From Amphiura filiformis (taxonomy: Eukaryota > Echinodermata > Ophiuroidea > Amphilepidida > Amphiuridae): DNA of 64,000 nucleotides. The translations under genes and the position numbers were made by a program. Where the stretch lies: contig NC_092637.1 of NCBI RefSeq assembly GCF_039555335.1, positions 40,388,526-40,452,525 of the forward strand. The letters run 5' to 3'. Positions 1-11,183 of this stretch are shown one piece after another. Each line of letters starts with the position of its first letter. Position 1 is the stretch's first letter. The notes under the pieces were generated by a model. The model was given only the letters and a program-made list of their open reading frames with translations. It did not search any database and had not been told where the DNA came from.

Positions 1-456
1 TACCACATATACATTGGGTGACTGCTGATCATATGTGAACAAACCGTTACTGTGCTATGTTTTACTTAGCTAATACAAATTTTTGAAGGTTTTTCGTTTT
101 ATACCAGAAGTGACCCCTTAATGACCTTTGACCCCAAATCTGTGTACACCACATAGACATTGGGTAATGACAATGCATGTGTGCAAGTGGGGTCGCTGTC
201 CTACGTAAGTTGTGGGAGAAGATGCATTTTAGTTGAAATCACGTTTTGACCCTGTGACCCCTGCGTGACCTTTGACCCCGCGAGTTTCATGTGACATGTA
301 GGGGCATGGTCATTGATCATTGTGACCAAGTTAGGTCAAAATCGATGTAAGCATGTGAGTGCTAGAGCAAATGTAATGGTTGACAGAAAGAAGAAGAAGA
401 AGAAGAAAGAACCTGTAAGAAAAAAGACACAGCCGTGACTAACGTCACGGCTGTGT
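1..456. repeat. ~146 bp satellite-like array, left partial copy ending in a hairpin
   Basis: The start of the window lies inside an array whose units contain the phrase ATACCRGAAGTGACCCC followed by a TGACCTTTGACCCC-like phrase. The last 230 bases (a stretch rich in tgaccttt, then AGAAAGAAGAAGAAG) match the right end of the larger array at 779-2431 almost base for base. The array ends at a hairpin, arms 427-438 and 445-456, ACACAGCCGTGA paired with TCACGGCTGTGT around the loop CTAACG. No coding potential is seen. The left end lies outside the window. Confidence 0.85.
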
Positions 457-778
457 AACTAAATATCCAGAGGCGCCACCGGGGGTGGGGCGTCATAAGT
501 CTCTCTTGGAAAGCAATTAATGAGTTTACAGTGAAAAGTATATAGGCCTACAACTAAAATAGAAAGAATTATACTGTAAGACAGTACTATTCTTTGAATA
601 TCGTACAAAGTAAAATATAACTAGTGAATTTCAATAACTATAAATTTCAATTGCTATCGCGGCAATGAACAATTAAACTGCACGTATTCTGAAGAAAGCA
701 TTAAATATCGCTAACGAATCTAAATGCTATCTACTGAATATAGTCTTAACTAGACTTAGCTGTGGTCTAAGACCACAA
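457..778. other. Spacer between two satellite blocks
   Basis: AT-rich sequence without a recognisable gene. It ends with a short palindrome at 761-777 (TGTGGTCT, one base, AGACCACA) that abuts the next array. A similar hairpin, TGTGGCTC/GAGCCACA, is seen at 41540-41557, so this may be the border motif of a repeat family. Confidence 0.5.
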
Positions 779-2431
779 ACACAGCCGTGTTGTGACCCTT
801 TAATCACCTTTGACCTCAAAATATATGAAAACCCCATAGACATTGGCTAATTTCAATGCACGTGTCCACGTGGCATCACTTTGCTATGCTTTTTGTGGCA
901 GAAGGTGCATTTTGAAGGTATATCGTTTTATACCGGAAGTGACCCCTTAATGACCTTTGACCCCAAATGTGTGCACACCATATAGACACTGTGTTATAAC
1001 AATGCATGTGTGCAAGTAGCGTCACTGTCCTACGTAATTTGTGGAAGAAGAAGCATTTTAAAGGTATTTCGTTTTATACCGGAAGTGACCCCTTAATGAC
1101 CTTTGACCCCAAATAAAATAATACCACATATAAACTGGGTAACCACAATTCATGTGTGAACATACCGTTACTGTCCTATGTTTTTCTTAGCAAATAAAAA
1201 ATTTTGAAGGTTTTTGTTTTATACCGGAAGTGACCCTTAATGACCTTTGACCCCAAATCTGTGTACACCCCATAGACACTGGGTAATAACAATGCATGTG
1301 TGCAAGTGGCGTCACTGTCCTACATAATCTATGGAAGAAGATGCATTTTAAAAGTATTTCGTTTTATACCGGAAGTGACCCCTTAGTGAGATTTGACCCC
1401 AAATAAAAAAATACCACATATACATTGGGTGACTGCAGATCATGTGTGAACATACCGTTACTGTCCAATGTTTTACTTAGCTAATAAAAATTTTTGAAGG
1501 TATTTCGTTTTATACCGGAAGTGACCCCTTAATGACCTTTGACCCCAAATCTGTGTACACCCCATATACACTGGGTAATAACAATGCATGTGTGCAAGTG
1601 GCGTCTCTGTCCCACATAATTTGTGGAAGAAGATGCATTTTAAAGGTATTTCTTTTTATACCGGAAGTGACCCCTTAATGAGCTTTGACCCCAAATAAAA
1701 AAATACCACCTATACATTGGGTAACTGCAGATCATATGTGAACATACCGTTACTGTGCTATGTTTTACTTAGCTAATAAAATTTTTGAAGGCTTTTCGTT
1801 TTATACCGGAAGTGACCCCTTAATGACCTTTGACCACAAATCTGTGTACACCCCATATACACTGGGTAATAACAATGCATGTGTGCAAGTGGCGTCTCTG
1901 TCCCACATAATTTGTGGAAGAAGATGCATTTTAAAGGTATTTCGGTTTATACCGGAAGTGACCCCTTAATGAGCTTTGACCCCAAATAAAAAAAAATACC
2001 ACCTATACATTGGGTAACTGCAGATCATATGTGAACATACCGTTACTGTGCTATGTTTTACTTAGCTAATAAAATTTTTGAAGGCTTTTCGTTTTATACC
2101 GGAAGTGACCCCTTAATGACCTTTGACCACAAATCTGTGTACACCACATAGACACTGGGTAATAACAATGCATGTGTGCAAGTGGGGTCGCTGTCCTACG
2201 TAAGTTGTAGGAGAAGATGCATTTTTAGTTGAAATCACGTTTTGACCCCTGCGTGACCTTTGACCCCGCGAGTTTCATGTGACATGTAGGGGCATGGTCA
2301 TTGATCATTGTGACCAAGTTAGGTCAAAATCGATGTAAGCATGTGAGTGCTAGAGCAAATGTAATGGTTGACAGAAAGAAGAAGATCCTGTAAGAAAAAA
2401 GACACAGCCGTGACTAACGTCACGGCTGTGT
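779..2431. repeat. Satellite-like element: ~290 bp higher-order repeat bounded by inverted ACACAGCCGTG
   Basis: The phrase TATACCGGAAGTGACCC recurs about every 146 bases (near 921, 1071, 1216, 1361, 1507, 1653, 1798, 1944 and 2092). Two alternating half-unit types give a ~290 bp full unit: one carries a GTGTACACC block, the other an AATACCACATATACA-like block. The block starts with ACACAGCCGTG (779-789) and ends with CACGGCTGTGT (2421-2431), so its borders are inverted repeats of 11 bases. The right border is itself a hairpin (2402-2431) identical to that at 427-456. Short ORFs inside are repeat artefacts. It could be a satellite captured within a non-autonomous DNA element. Confidence 0.85.
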
Positions 2432-3448
2432 AACGATTACAGTCATACAGGGCCTGCCGTAGTCCAATATGTTACAGATATCATTAAATTCCGTAAACGA
2501 ATGGAATAGGCTATGTTTTGAATATAGCATTACATTCGTTTATAGTCTATTTAAGTGCTGTATAGGCCTACTGAAGATTAAGTTAGTTAGATTAAATTGC
2601 TATCTACTGACGATATAGTATTAAGGATTGTTTTAACCCTAGTATTACAAAAACATTCTTGAGTAAATATAATTTATTAATAATTTTACGTACGGTTGGA
2701 AAGACCCTTATCCCCCACGAATATAAAGCACCAATTCCATCACACAAGTCACAATTTCATACTTAAATATGAGCCTTTACTAGCAATATAAAGTAGCTCA
2801 GATTTTACCCACGATCAGTGGCGTAAGTAGTAAAGGTCACACATTTATCTCTGGGCAGTTGGAGGACATATCCATACCTATCGCATGGCGAATGTTTTCT
2901 TTCCATCCAATGTAATGCTGAAAAGGACATAGCGAATAGAAATAGAACAGGTCGCAAATAGATTGAAATAGAATAGAGTATTCGATGAAACCTCAAAAGA
3001 CCATACTTCTTTGTATTCAGTTCTGTTAGAGTGCGTGGTACACACCGACATCGCCTGGTTAATAATTACATTGTACAACAGAGACACAAAAATGAATACA
3101 CAGGATCGATACGTACGTGAATGTGCTATGCACGATTTGATATTCAGACGATAAATCTTTGGATACCGGGGTAGAAAATGATGAATATCTCCCGTAATTT
3201 TTATTCTAAAGAAGCCATATTTTTTTCCTTGCTCTTGAACATATGTGTTGAAATGATATGATAGTCGTTATAGCTTGCGTATTGAGAAAGAAGCGTGCGT
3301 ATTAAGCTCAAAAACTGACAAAAATTCTGATTTTATATGTGCCGAACTATAGCGCATCGTAGTAGGCTAGCTGCACTCACTCGTGGAGGCAGTCTAAAAG
3401 CAGATGACCTCATGGCGTAGGCCGGCCTACATGGCGAATTACCTACAT
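2432..3448. other. Intergenic, no gene recognised
   Basis: AT-rich single-copy-looking sequence. Short overlapping minus-strand ORFs near 2805-3087 have low-complexity composition and no recognisable motif. Two copies of TAGGCCTA-type palindrome lie close by (543-550 and 2563-2570). Confidence 0.5.
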
Positions 3449-3600
3449 CCCTAGATATGTATTTCAAACTGAGTTACCAGAATAGGTGGCTTCGTTTGAA
3501 ATCTACACCCCCTGTGTGGGAGATTGAGGTCATGTCTTCCATAGAGGGAGCAGGCATACAGGGGCGTAGCCAGCTTTCTTGGTGGGGGGCAAAAGCAAAA
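3449..3600. repeat. Fragment of a dispersed foldback repeat
   Basis: The segment reads GAAATCTACACCCCCTGTG, then GGGAGATTGAGGTCATG, then TCTTCCATAGAGGG. The same order of phrases is found at 25123-25504 and 26083-26256, where it forms one arm of a foldback element. Here only one arm is present, followed by a GGGGGGCAAAAGC tract. Confidence 0.6.
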
Positions 3601-3780
3601 AAAAAATCCGGTTCCATAATTTTAACCCTAATTTATCGGAGGGTATTATACATATACCGCTTTTTTTAGAGAGAGAATGTACTACGAATATAAAGTGAAA
3701 TGACTATCAATCGATCAAGTTTACAAGTTATCAATAATAAACCGATGAATCATGGAATATTACTAATTACTAACGAATAT

Positions 3781-3830
3781 CAAATAAATAAATAAATAAG
3801 TCAGTAAATAAATGAATACTAAAATAGGCA

Positions 3831-3872
<42 letters not shown>
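3781..3872. repeat. (AAAT)n microsatellite
   Basis: Uninterrupted and slightly interrupted AAAT tetranucleotides, including one pure run of about 36 bases near 3837-3872. Confidence 0.95.
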
Positions 3873-3874
<2 letters not shown>

Positions 3875-5052
3875 GCAGAATGCAGTTACTATTTTAGTTA
3901 CAAAATTCCAAACATTCTATTATAATTTTCTGCTATAGGCCTACACGCAAAGGACCCGTGCTTTTATAATAGTATAGTGCCTTAGGGTCAAATAAGGCGA
4001 AAATCGTTACACGAGTGACAAAAGTGCCAAATTTGGTACACAGGTTTGTATGACCCTAAAGTTTAAGAAAATAAGCGGCTCCAAAAATATGGACCTCATT
4101 TTGGCCATTTTTGGGCTAAAAACCCCAATTTTTGGTCAAAAATACATCTTTTTTTTTATTAATTTATTTGACAAGGACTTTTTTCTGCAAACTTACACAG
4201 GAACCAGTTTTTCTATGGCCAAATTGTATCAGGAAAAAGAATCTGTCAAAAATATTTCACCAGATGAAGTCTTAGGTCGGGTTTTGGCGAAAATTCAAAA
4301 TGGCCGCCAAAATAGGTGTTTTTTCAAGATTTTGCCACTTTCTGTATAGTTTTAGGCCAAATGCACCAAGTAATATGTCTTTATATATGTTTTTGAGGCC
4401 GCTGATTCCAAATCTGCCATTAATATAATGGCCTTATGAATATCTAGATGGCTAAAATTCAAAATGGCCGCCAAAATAGGTGTTTTTTCAAGATTATGCC
4501 ACTTTCTGTATAGTTTTAGGCCAAATGCACCAAGTAATATGCCTTTATATATGTTTTTGAGGCCACTGATTCCAAATCTGCCATTAATATAATGGCCATA
4601 TGAATATCTAGATGGCTAAAATTCAAAATGGCCGCCAAAATAGGAGGTTTTCAAGATTATACCACTTTTTGTATAGTTTTAGGCCAAAAGCACCAAGTAA
4701 TATGTCTTTCTATATGTTTTTTGACGCCGCTGATTCCATATCTGCCATTAATATAATGGTCATATGAATATCTAGATCAAAATATGGCAAAAATTTAAAA
4801 TGGCCGCCAAGATCACCTTTTTTTAAAGAATTTTGCTGACATGGACCCATATTGAGTAAAAAAAATGTGTCTTTTTAGGTGTTTTCATGTCGCAGACCAT
4901 GAATCTCTACTCGATAATAATCAAATTTGATTAATCATTGTGGCAATATCTGATAATATATTTATAATGGTACAAGAGCCACCATTATGACAAATGTACT
5001 GCACCAAGGTTTTTTTAGTACGCACAACTGTATGTCAATTGTGTAATTTCAG

Positions 5053-5446
5053 GTTAACCATAGCAGCTCAAAAACAAACACGAAGCCACAATTTCGCTAA
5101 AGTCTTGCTGGATCAGCGGGTAGATCAGCCCTACAATGAGGAATGCAAGTTCAAGTCTATCGCTAATTTAAGAAATGGATGCTTGAATTTGACCGGTAGA
5201 GTGATATTTCAGTGTCAAAGAGACAGTAGCCATGCAATATTCGCAAATAATGTCAGCCAAATTGTGACAAGTGAACTAACAGAGGACTGCATGATTCAAG
5301 AAGAAAGTGTTGCTAAGAGCCTGCAGATGCAGGATGCCTTGAATCCAATAAACAAGTTGGTATACCCTGACTTCAATATTTTGTCAGAGTTGAGCACTTT
5401 GAATGCCTATACACTAGCAATTAGACTACAAGAAGCATGCCATTAA
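5053..5446 (+). CDS. Unknown coding-like ORF in the left arm of the giant inverted repeat
   Basis: The open frame runs from 4994, but an AATTTCAG acceptor-like site just before 5053 suggests the coding part starts there. The ~130 residues are of normal composition (LLDQRVDQPYNEECKFKS near the start, SELSTLNAYTLAIRLQEA at the end) and stop at 5446. I do not recognise the family. The same sequence is present, diverged and inverted, at about 6050-6330, so the ORF was present before or during the duplication. In that copy the frame appears broken. It may be a captured host exon or the last exon of the element's own gene. No domain or signal peptide is visible. Confidence 0.3.
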
Positions 5447-6427
5447 GTACTCCGAGCTCTGTTAAGCTTCAAATGGTAAATCAAATCCAGATAGATGGTC
5501 ATGCCTACCAGACTATGAAGTCAGTCTGGATGATCTAGCAGGCATCATATTTCACACAGTAAACATTGTCTTTGGTCAGGAGATGGGAACAAGAAAATGT
5601 TGATTTTCCAAGTGACACTTTATCGAAAATTCAAGGCTTACATCTGCAGTCTCTTAACAACACCTTCCCCTCTCTCTCTGTCTCTCTCTTTCCGATTCTC
5701 ACATTTTTCTCTAGCCCTTTCAGCCGATTCGGTTTTGGATGCTCCTTGTTTATTCTTTCGGATCCATGAGTTGGAAACAGTAGCATTGAAAGTAGCTTTG
5801 TAAAAAGTATTCCCCGATGCAATTTTCCATGTAGATTTCGTCCTCTATAGTCATTTTTGACATCAAATTCTGCGTCTGTTTCTTTTAGTAGGTATCTGTT
5901 TTTGCATGTATGTCCTAAGTATTTTCGTTCATCCCAATTGAATTGCCTGACTTTATCAAACCAATCTTCAGATTTTGATTAGAGATTTGAATTGGTCATA
6001 TAGTCAGCGAGGATTCTTTTGCCCAGAGATTATGTTGTCATCAGACACTCTTCTTGATCCAGTCCTCTGTCATTTCACTTGCCTCAATTTGGCTGGCACC
6101 ATTTGCTTCGATTGTTCATTGTCTTCTTTAGCCCTTAGACACTGAAATATCATTCTACCGATCACAAAGGATCCATTTCTTAGATTAGCGAAAGACTTAA
6201 CCATGCATTCCTCGCTGTAGAGCTGAACTACCCGGTGATCCAGCAACACTTTAGCGATATTATGGCTTCATATTTGCTTTTCCGCTGTTATATGGTGAGC
6301 TGTTATGAAGCTGAAATGACACAATTGACACCATATACAGTCGTGCCTACCAATAATATAAAAAACAAATGCCTTGGTGCGGTACATTGATTATTGCGGT
6401 GATTATTGCCACTATTAATCATATCGC

Positions 6428-6774
6428 TTAAAGGAGTATTTCGTGATCCTAGCATCCTCTATTTATGTCATTTTTTTTTAGATATCCACGAAAAAAACCT
6501 ATTCCCAAAATTTCAGTTGATTCTGATTTTGCGTTCGCGAGTTATGCATGATTATGTGTATTACACTGCTCCATAGACAATGCGTTGTAATTTCGTTCTG
6601 GTGCACCAGAACGAAATTCAAATTTCACGATATCTTTGCTAAACGAATTAATCTGCAAGATATATTTTGTACATAAACATTATGTAGCCAGTGGTTTCCA
6701 GTGATATAAAAATCTCAACTTTTTTTGAGAAAAGTGGGGGGGATGAGGCTGTGGATCACGAAATGCCCTTTTAA
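6428..6774. mobile_element. TTAA-type MITE nested in the right arm
   Basis: The ends are inverted repeats: TTAAAGGAGTATTTCGTGAT on the left and, in reverse complement, TTAAAAGGGCATTTCGTGAT on the right. TTAA stands at both ends, as expected of piggyBac-type target-site duplication, although a TA duplication cannot be excluded. The left arm of the surrounding inverted repeat (around 4910) lacks it, which serves as an empty site. A perfect 30-base palindrome lies inside at 6589-6618 (half site AATTTCGTTCTGGTG). Confidence 0.75.
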
Positions 6775-7570
6775 TAGAGTAGAGATTCATAGTCTGCGAA
6801 ATGAAGACACCTAAAAAGACACATTACTCAATATATCAATACGCTCGTATAAATGGCTCACTGTCCGCAGAAAGTCTTTTTTTTAAAAGGTGATTTTGGC
6901 GGCCATTTTGAATTGTTACCATTATCTAACCTAATATTCATTTGGCCATTATAGAAATGGTAGAATTGGAATTAGCAGCCTCAAAAACAAATAGGAAGAC
7001 ATATTACTTGGTGATTTTGGCCTAAACCTATACAAAAAGTGGCAAAATTTTGAAAAAACACCTATTTTGGCGGCCATTTTGAATTTTAGCCATCTAGATA
7101 TTCATATGGCCATTATATTAATGGCAGATATGGAATAAGCGGCCTCAAAAACATATAGAAAGACATATTACTTGGTGCTTTTGGACTAAAACTATACTAA
7201 TAGTGGTAAAATTCCTAAAAAACACCTATTTTGGCGGCCATTTTGAATTTTCGCCAAACCCGACCGAAGACTTCATCTGGTGAAATTTTTTTGACAGATT
7301 CTTTTTCTGATGAAATTTGGCCATAGAAAAACTGCTTCCTGAAAAAAATTTGGGTCAGTGCCCACCCCTAGACTATAGGTTAGATACATTAATATCAAAA
7401 AAGTTGTATTTTTGACCAAAAATTGGGTTTTTTAGCCCAAAAAAGGCCAAAATAAAGTCCATATTTTTGGAGCCGCTTCTTTTCATGAACTTTAGGGTCA
7501 TACAAACCTGTGTACCAAATTTGGCACTTTTGTCACTCGTGTAACGATTTCGACCCTAAGGCACTATACT

Positions 7571-7981
7571 ATAATTAAAGGCAGAGATAAAAAGAATTTA
7601 TCGCGTCACTGTCAATTACGATCCTTGATTGGTTTACACAGGTTAATCATCGCGTAAAAGGAAGACCGATCTATCTGGTGCTGATCGGAGAAAAGGAATA
7701 GCAGCAAATGGCTAAAAAAATTACGTACTTTTACAAGGCAAAAGCAGATTTTCTAGGCATTGTGGACATGGTGCCTTCGGTTATGAAAGTTTCCTACTAT
7801 AAAGACCTAACTTTTGATATGGTTTGCATGTCGAAAGGTGCAAAATTAACAATAAGGCGCCCGGTTATAAATCCGCGTTCAGCAAGTCATCATCACGACA
7901 CTTGTAAACAAACCGTGCTCGAGTTTGATTGACAGATGACGTCAGACGCGATAAATTCTCTTTATCTTTGTCTTTCATTAT
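7571..7981 (+). mobile_element. ~410 bp MITE, copy 1
   Basis: Terminal inverted repeats begin ATAATTAAAGGCAGAGATAA and end with the inverse, CTTTATCTTTGTCTTTCATT. The inner borders are TTTATCGCGTC and GACGCGATAAA. A second copy in the opposite orientation lies at 43337-43752 and agrees over nearly its whole length. The element abuts the end of the giant inverted repeat. A 74-residue ORF inside (7708-7932) is not supported by the second copy and is treated as chance. Confidence 0.8.
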
Positions 7982-9796
7982 AATATCCACGCCCGGGTCC
8001 GCGCCTAATCAATAATGAGTCTTTCACCATGCTGTCGGATTCCTGTAGGATTATCTACTGACCAGGTGCTAAACAACTCAATGAAATGGATGCTATAACA
8101 TACCCAATCAAGCGAACATATCAAGGTCATAGCAGGGCATTATACAAAGAATGATCAAAGGTCAACGTTTCTAAAGAGGTATAGTAGGCCTATAGATGTA
8201 GACACAGGCTTTCGTGCGGGAAACATAAAAACATACTCACCAGTCGTGCGGTTTTTATGAGATTTGATACAGCGCTGAAGTCTAAAGCTGTTCCAAAATC
8301 AGTTCCAGACCCTGTTTCCAGACGACAATTTGTATTGTTACAAGGAATTCAAAGTAATTTTATTATCATCAAGGGACCCACATAGAGGAATACGACATCT
8401 ATCGTGAGCCAATCTGTATTCTGTTGCCTGCAAAAGCCGACGATCAGGTAGAAATTCTAAAAGGAGCGTCACTAGATATTTGCGTGAATTTCATGATAAG
8501 TTTAAAACGCATTGAAAACGCCAAACCCCGGGACGCCAAATTGCAGTCATAAAATATGTAACATTAGTAAAACACCAAAGCGAATGGTCACGTAGGTATG
8601 TGGAAAAGAACTGCAATAACAATAACAAACTATATGCCCAAAGAGTTGTCTTTGGCATGTCGCTTTTTTGAAATATCACCAAAAATATCAAATTTGGGAA
8701 AAAGGCCCCAAAAGCAAACACGAACCTTCCAAAATAAATGCATATTCGCACTCGGCGGCCCAGTCACTACCTGCCGCTGTGATTTGGAGTAACTCGTTTC
8801 TTCCCCTCTCCAGATACCTGTACTTGAAGTTCGCCTATACCCCACGCCTTAATCGAATAAAAATAAGATATGATCATTTAAGATTTGTCTCAAGTTATAA
8901 AGCTTTTGTGTCGGCTTTGATTTGTCTCCGTATTATATATCCGTTGTACGGTATCTAGGGCCTGCGTATTATTCAAAAGAATATTATTAGCAAGATAATT
9001 GAATCGATATGCACTCTACGAGGAGTATATCGTGTGCATATAATGTTGTACTTACTTGATATCTACTGCGATATATTATTCCCCATCTCGCGCGGATAAA
9101 AAGTACATTCAATGGTCTCAAGATTGAATCTTTTATTCAAAAGTTCATATTGTTAGCACAAAAGGTTATCTGTGCTGATAATACAATTAAAATAGACATA
9201 ATGAAGGTTTGAATTTTGTTTACTGCACATATGCAGTTGCTCACCTGAAATTGTTGGTTATTTAAAGCCATAATGTACGATCTTATAATATGAAATTGGT
9301 TAATTTTTTTCAAACCTGATTTTTTGCATATTTGTAATGTTTACACATGTCCCAACATGCACCTAAATGGAATCGGCCAAATTTGTTGTCAAGTCAAAAT
9401 AGAACTGCATGTTAAATGGCCAAAATAACCAGTGGAGTTTCTTTCACTTTACCTTGTTATTTCTACTTAAAATGAACAGCAACCCTTCCCGGCAGTTATT
9501 ATTAATATTATTTCAACATTTTGAATAAAGAATAACAAAATTAAAATTTGACGGAAATCGTACATTAAGGCTTTAAGCTACAGCCTTAGTCAGCAGAATG
9601 ATCCTGTAATACGGGTAGTATTTATTATCAAGAGTCTACGAGTCAATCTGCTGACGAAGGAATAACTCGTTTTGGTATTAATTGGAAACTGCTATCTAAC
9701 TGAACGAAAGAAAATAAATGTTATCTTCAAGAGATAGCAAGTACTTTCAATCTTCAGTAGCTAGCTATACACTAAATGATAAATGATATTCATGAC
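7982..9796. other. Intergenic, no confident gene
   Basis: No recognised domain on either strand. Several overlapping short ORFs at 8491-8958 are low-complexity shadows. A possible minus-strand exon with a GTGAGTATG donor at 8233-8242 is discussed under findings. 8960-9700 is AT-rich and featureless apart from isolated phrases related to the minisatellite that follows. Confidence 0.45.
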
Positions 9797-10489
9797 ATCT
9801 TCAGTAGATAGTATATTAATGTTATCTTCAGTAAATAGCAAATTAATGTTATCTTCAGTAGATAGCATATTAATGTTATCTTCAGTAGATAGCAAATTAA
9901 TGTTATCTTCGGTAGATAACAAATTAATGTTATCTTCGGTAGATAGCAAATTAATGTTATCTTTGGTAGATAGCAAATTAATGTTATCTTCGGTAGATAA
10001 CAAATTAATGTTATCTTCGGTAGATAGCAAATTAATGTTATCTTCATTAAATAGTAAATTAATGTTATCTTCAGGTGATAGCAAATTAATGTTATCTTCT
10101 GTAGATAGCAAATTAATGTTATCTTCAGTAGATAGCATATTAATGTTATCTTCGGTAGATAGCAAATTAATGTTATCTTCAGTAGATAACAAATTAATGT
10201 TATCTTCGGTAGATAGCAAATTAATGTTATCTTCAGTAAATAGTAAATTAATGTTATCTTCAGGTGATAGCAAATATATGCTAGCTTCAGTAGATAGCAA
10301 ATTAATGTTATCTTCTGTAGATAGCAAATTAATGTTATCTTCAGTAGATAGCATATTAATGTTAGCTTCTGTAGATAGCAAATTAATGTTATCTTCAGTA
10401 GATAGTAAATTAATGTTATCTTCATTAGATAGCAAATTAATGTTATCTTCAGTAGGTAGCAAATTAATGTTATCTTCAGTAGGTAGCAA
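9797..10489. repeat. 27 bp minisatellite, array 1 (~26 units)
   Basis: The unit is TGTTATCTTCAGTAGATAGC followed by AAATTAA, with point variants (TCGGTAGA, TCTGTAGA, TCAGGTGA). Because 27 is divisible by three and the unit lacks stops in several frames, long ORFs of 237-248 codons appear on both strands, giving nonapeptide repeats such as LMLSSVDSK (plus) and TEDNINLLS (minus). These are products of the repeat and not supported as genes. Each unit holds a small palindrome, TATCT-TCAGT-AGATA. Confidence 0.95.
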
Positions 10490-11183
10490 CCCAGCAAACA
10501 CAAAAACGTTTTTAAAACGTTTTAAATAAGTTATATTTTGGGTTTTGGTTTAGGTAAAAACGTTTTAATAACATTAAAATGTCGGGTTATATAAAGGTCA
10601 TGAAATCGTTTTAAAACGTTTTGTATGAAAACACACTACAACAATATATTTAAAATGTTTTCGAAATGTCATTGTAAACTATTTTTGCAAACATTTTTGG
10701 GCAAATATTTTGTCAACACTTAAATAAGATTATGTTAAAATATTTGCACCCAGCAAACACAGAAATATTCTTAAAATGTTTTTTACAAAACGTTTTAATA
10801 ACATTTAAATGTCGGGTTATATAAAGGTCGTGAAAACATTTTAAAAACGTTATTGCAAATATTTTGGGCAAACATTTTTTGCAAAATATTTTTCAACCCC
10901 AAAGTAACATTCTGTTTAGAATGATTTGTACCAAGTTTTCAAAAATGTTTTTGGAATGTTATTCAAACGTTTTTATACCCTTTATATAACCCGACATTTA
11001 AAAATGTTTTCTGTAAAACATTTGTGTTTGATGTGCAGTAAATTACCAACAAATGTTATTTAATGTTATGAAAACGTTTTATACCATTAATGTACCCTTT
11101 ATATAACCCGACATTTAAACGTTTTCTGACAACCTTTTATAACCTTTTGCGAATGATGTCGAAAACGTTTTGTGTTTGCTGGG
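10490..11183. mobile_element. TIR element inserted in the 27 bp minisatellite
   Basis: The left end is CCCAGCAAACACAAAAACGT and the right end, in reverse complement, is CCCAGCAAACACAAAACGTT. Inside are many short AAACGTTTT / AAAATGTTT and CCCGACATTTAAA phrases in both orientations. A second internal head (CCCAGCAAACACAG, 10749) suggests a nested or tandem copy. Minisatellite units flank both sides (AGGTAGCAA to the left, AAATTAATG to the right), so it inserted into an existing array, perhaps duplicating only AA. No transposase ORF. Confidence 0.85.

Larger units (their letters stand above)
3969..7571. mobile_element. Giant inverted repeat (foldback element), arms >1.1 kb
   Basis: The left arm starts with TAGTATAGTGCCTTAGGGTC (3969 on) and the right arm ends with its reverse complement (to 7571). 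Similarity continues inward through GTGCCAAATTTGGTACACAG (4026/7510 region), four tandem segments with TGGCCGCCAAAATAGG near 4300, 4470, 4630 and 4800 (mirrored near 6905, 7070 and 7235), and on to AGAGGACTGCATGATTCAAG (5282) against 6045-6070. The left arm is about 1.34 kb. The right arm is about 1.19 kb once the MITE nested at 6428-6774 is removed. A ~730 bp unpaired centre (5311-6044) remains. No transposase was recognised, so it is a non-autonomous foldback element or a segmental inverted duplication. Confidence 0.85.

Noticed and set aside
9761-10529. ORFs of 237-248 codons on both strands
   Set aside because: They are consequences of a 27 bp unit without stops. The peptides are pure repeats in three overlapping frames, with no leader or non-repeat ends.
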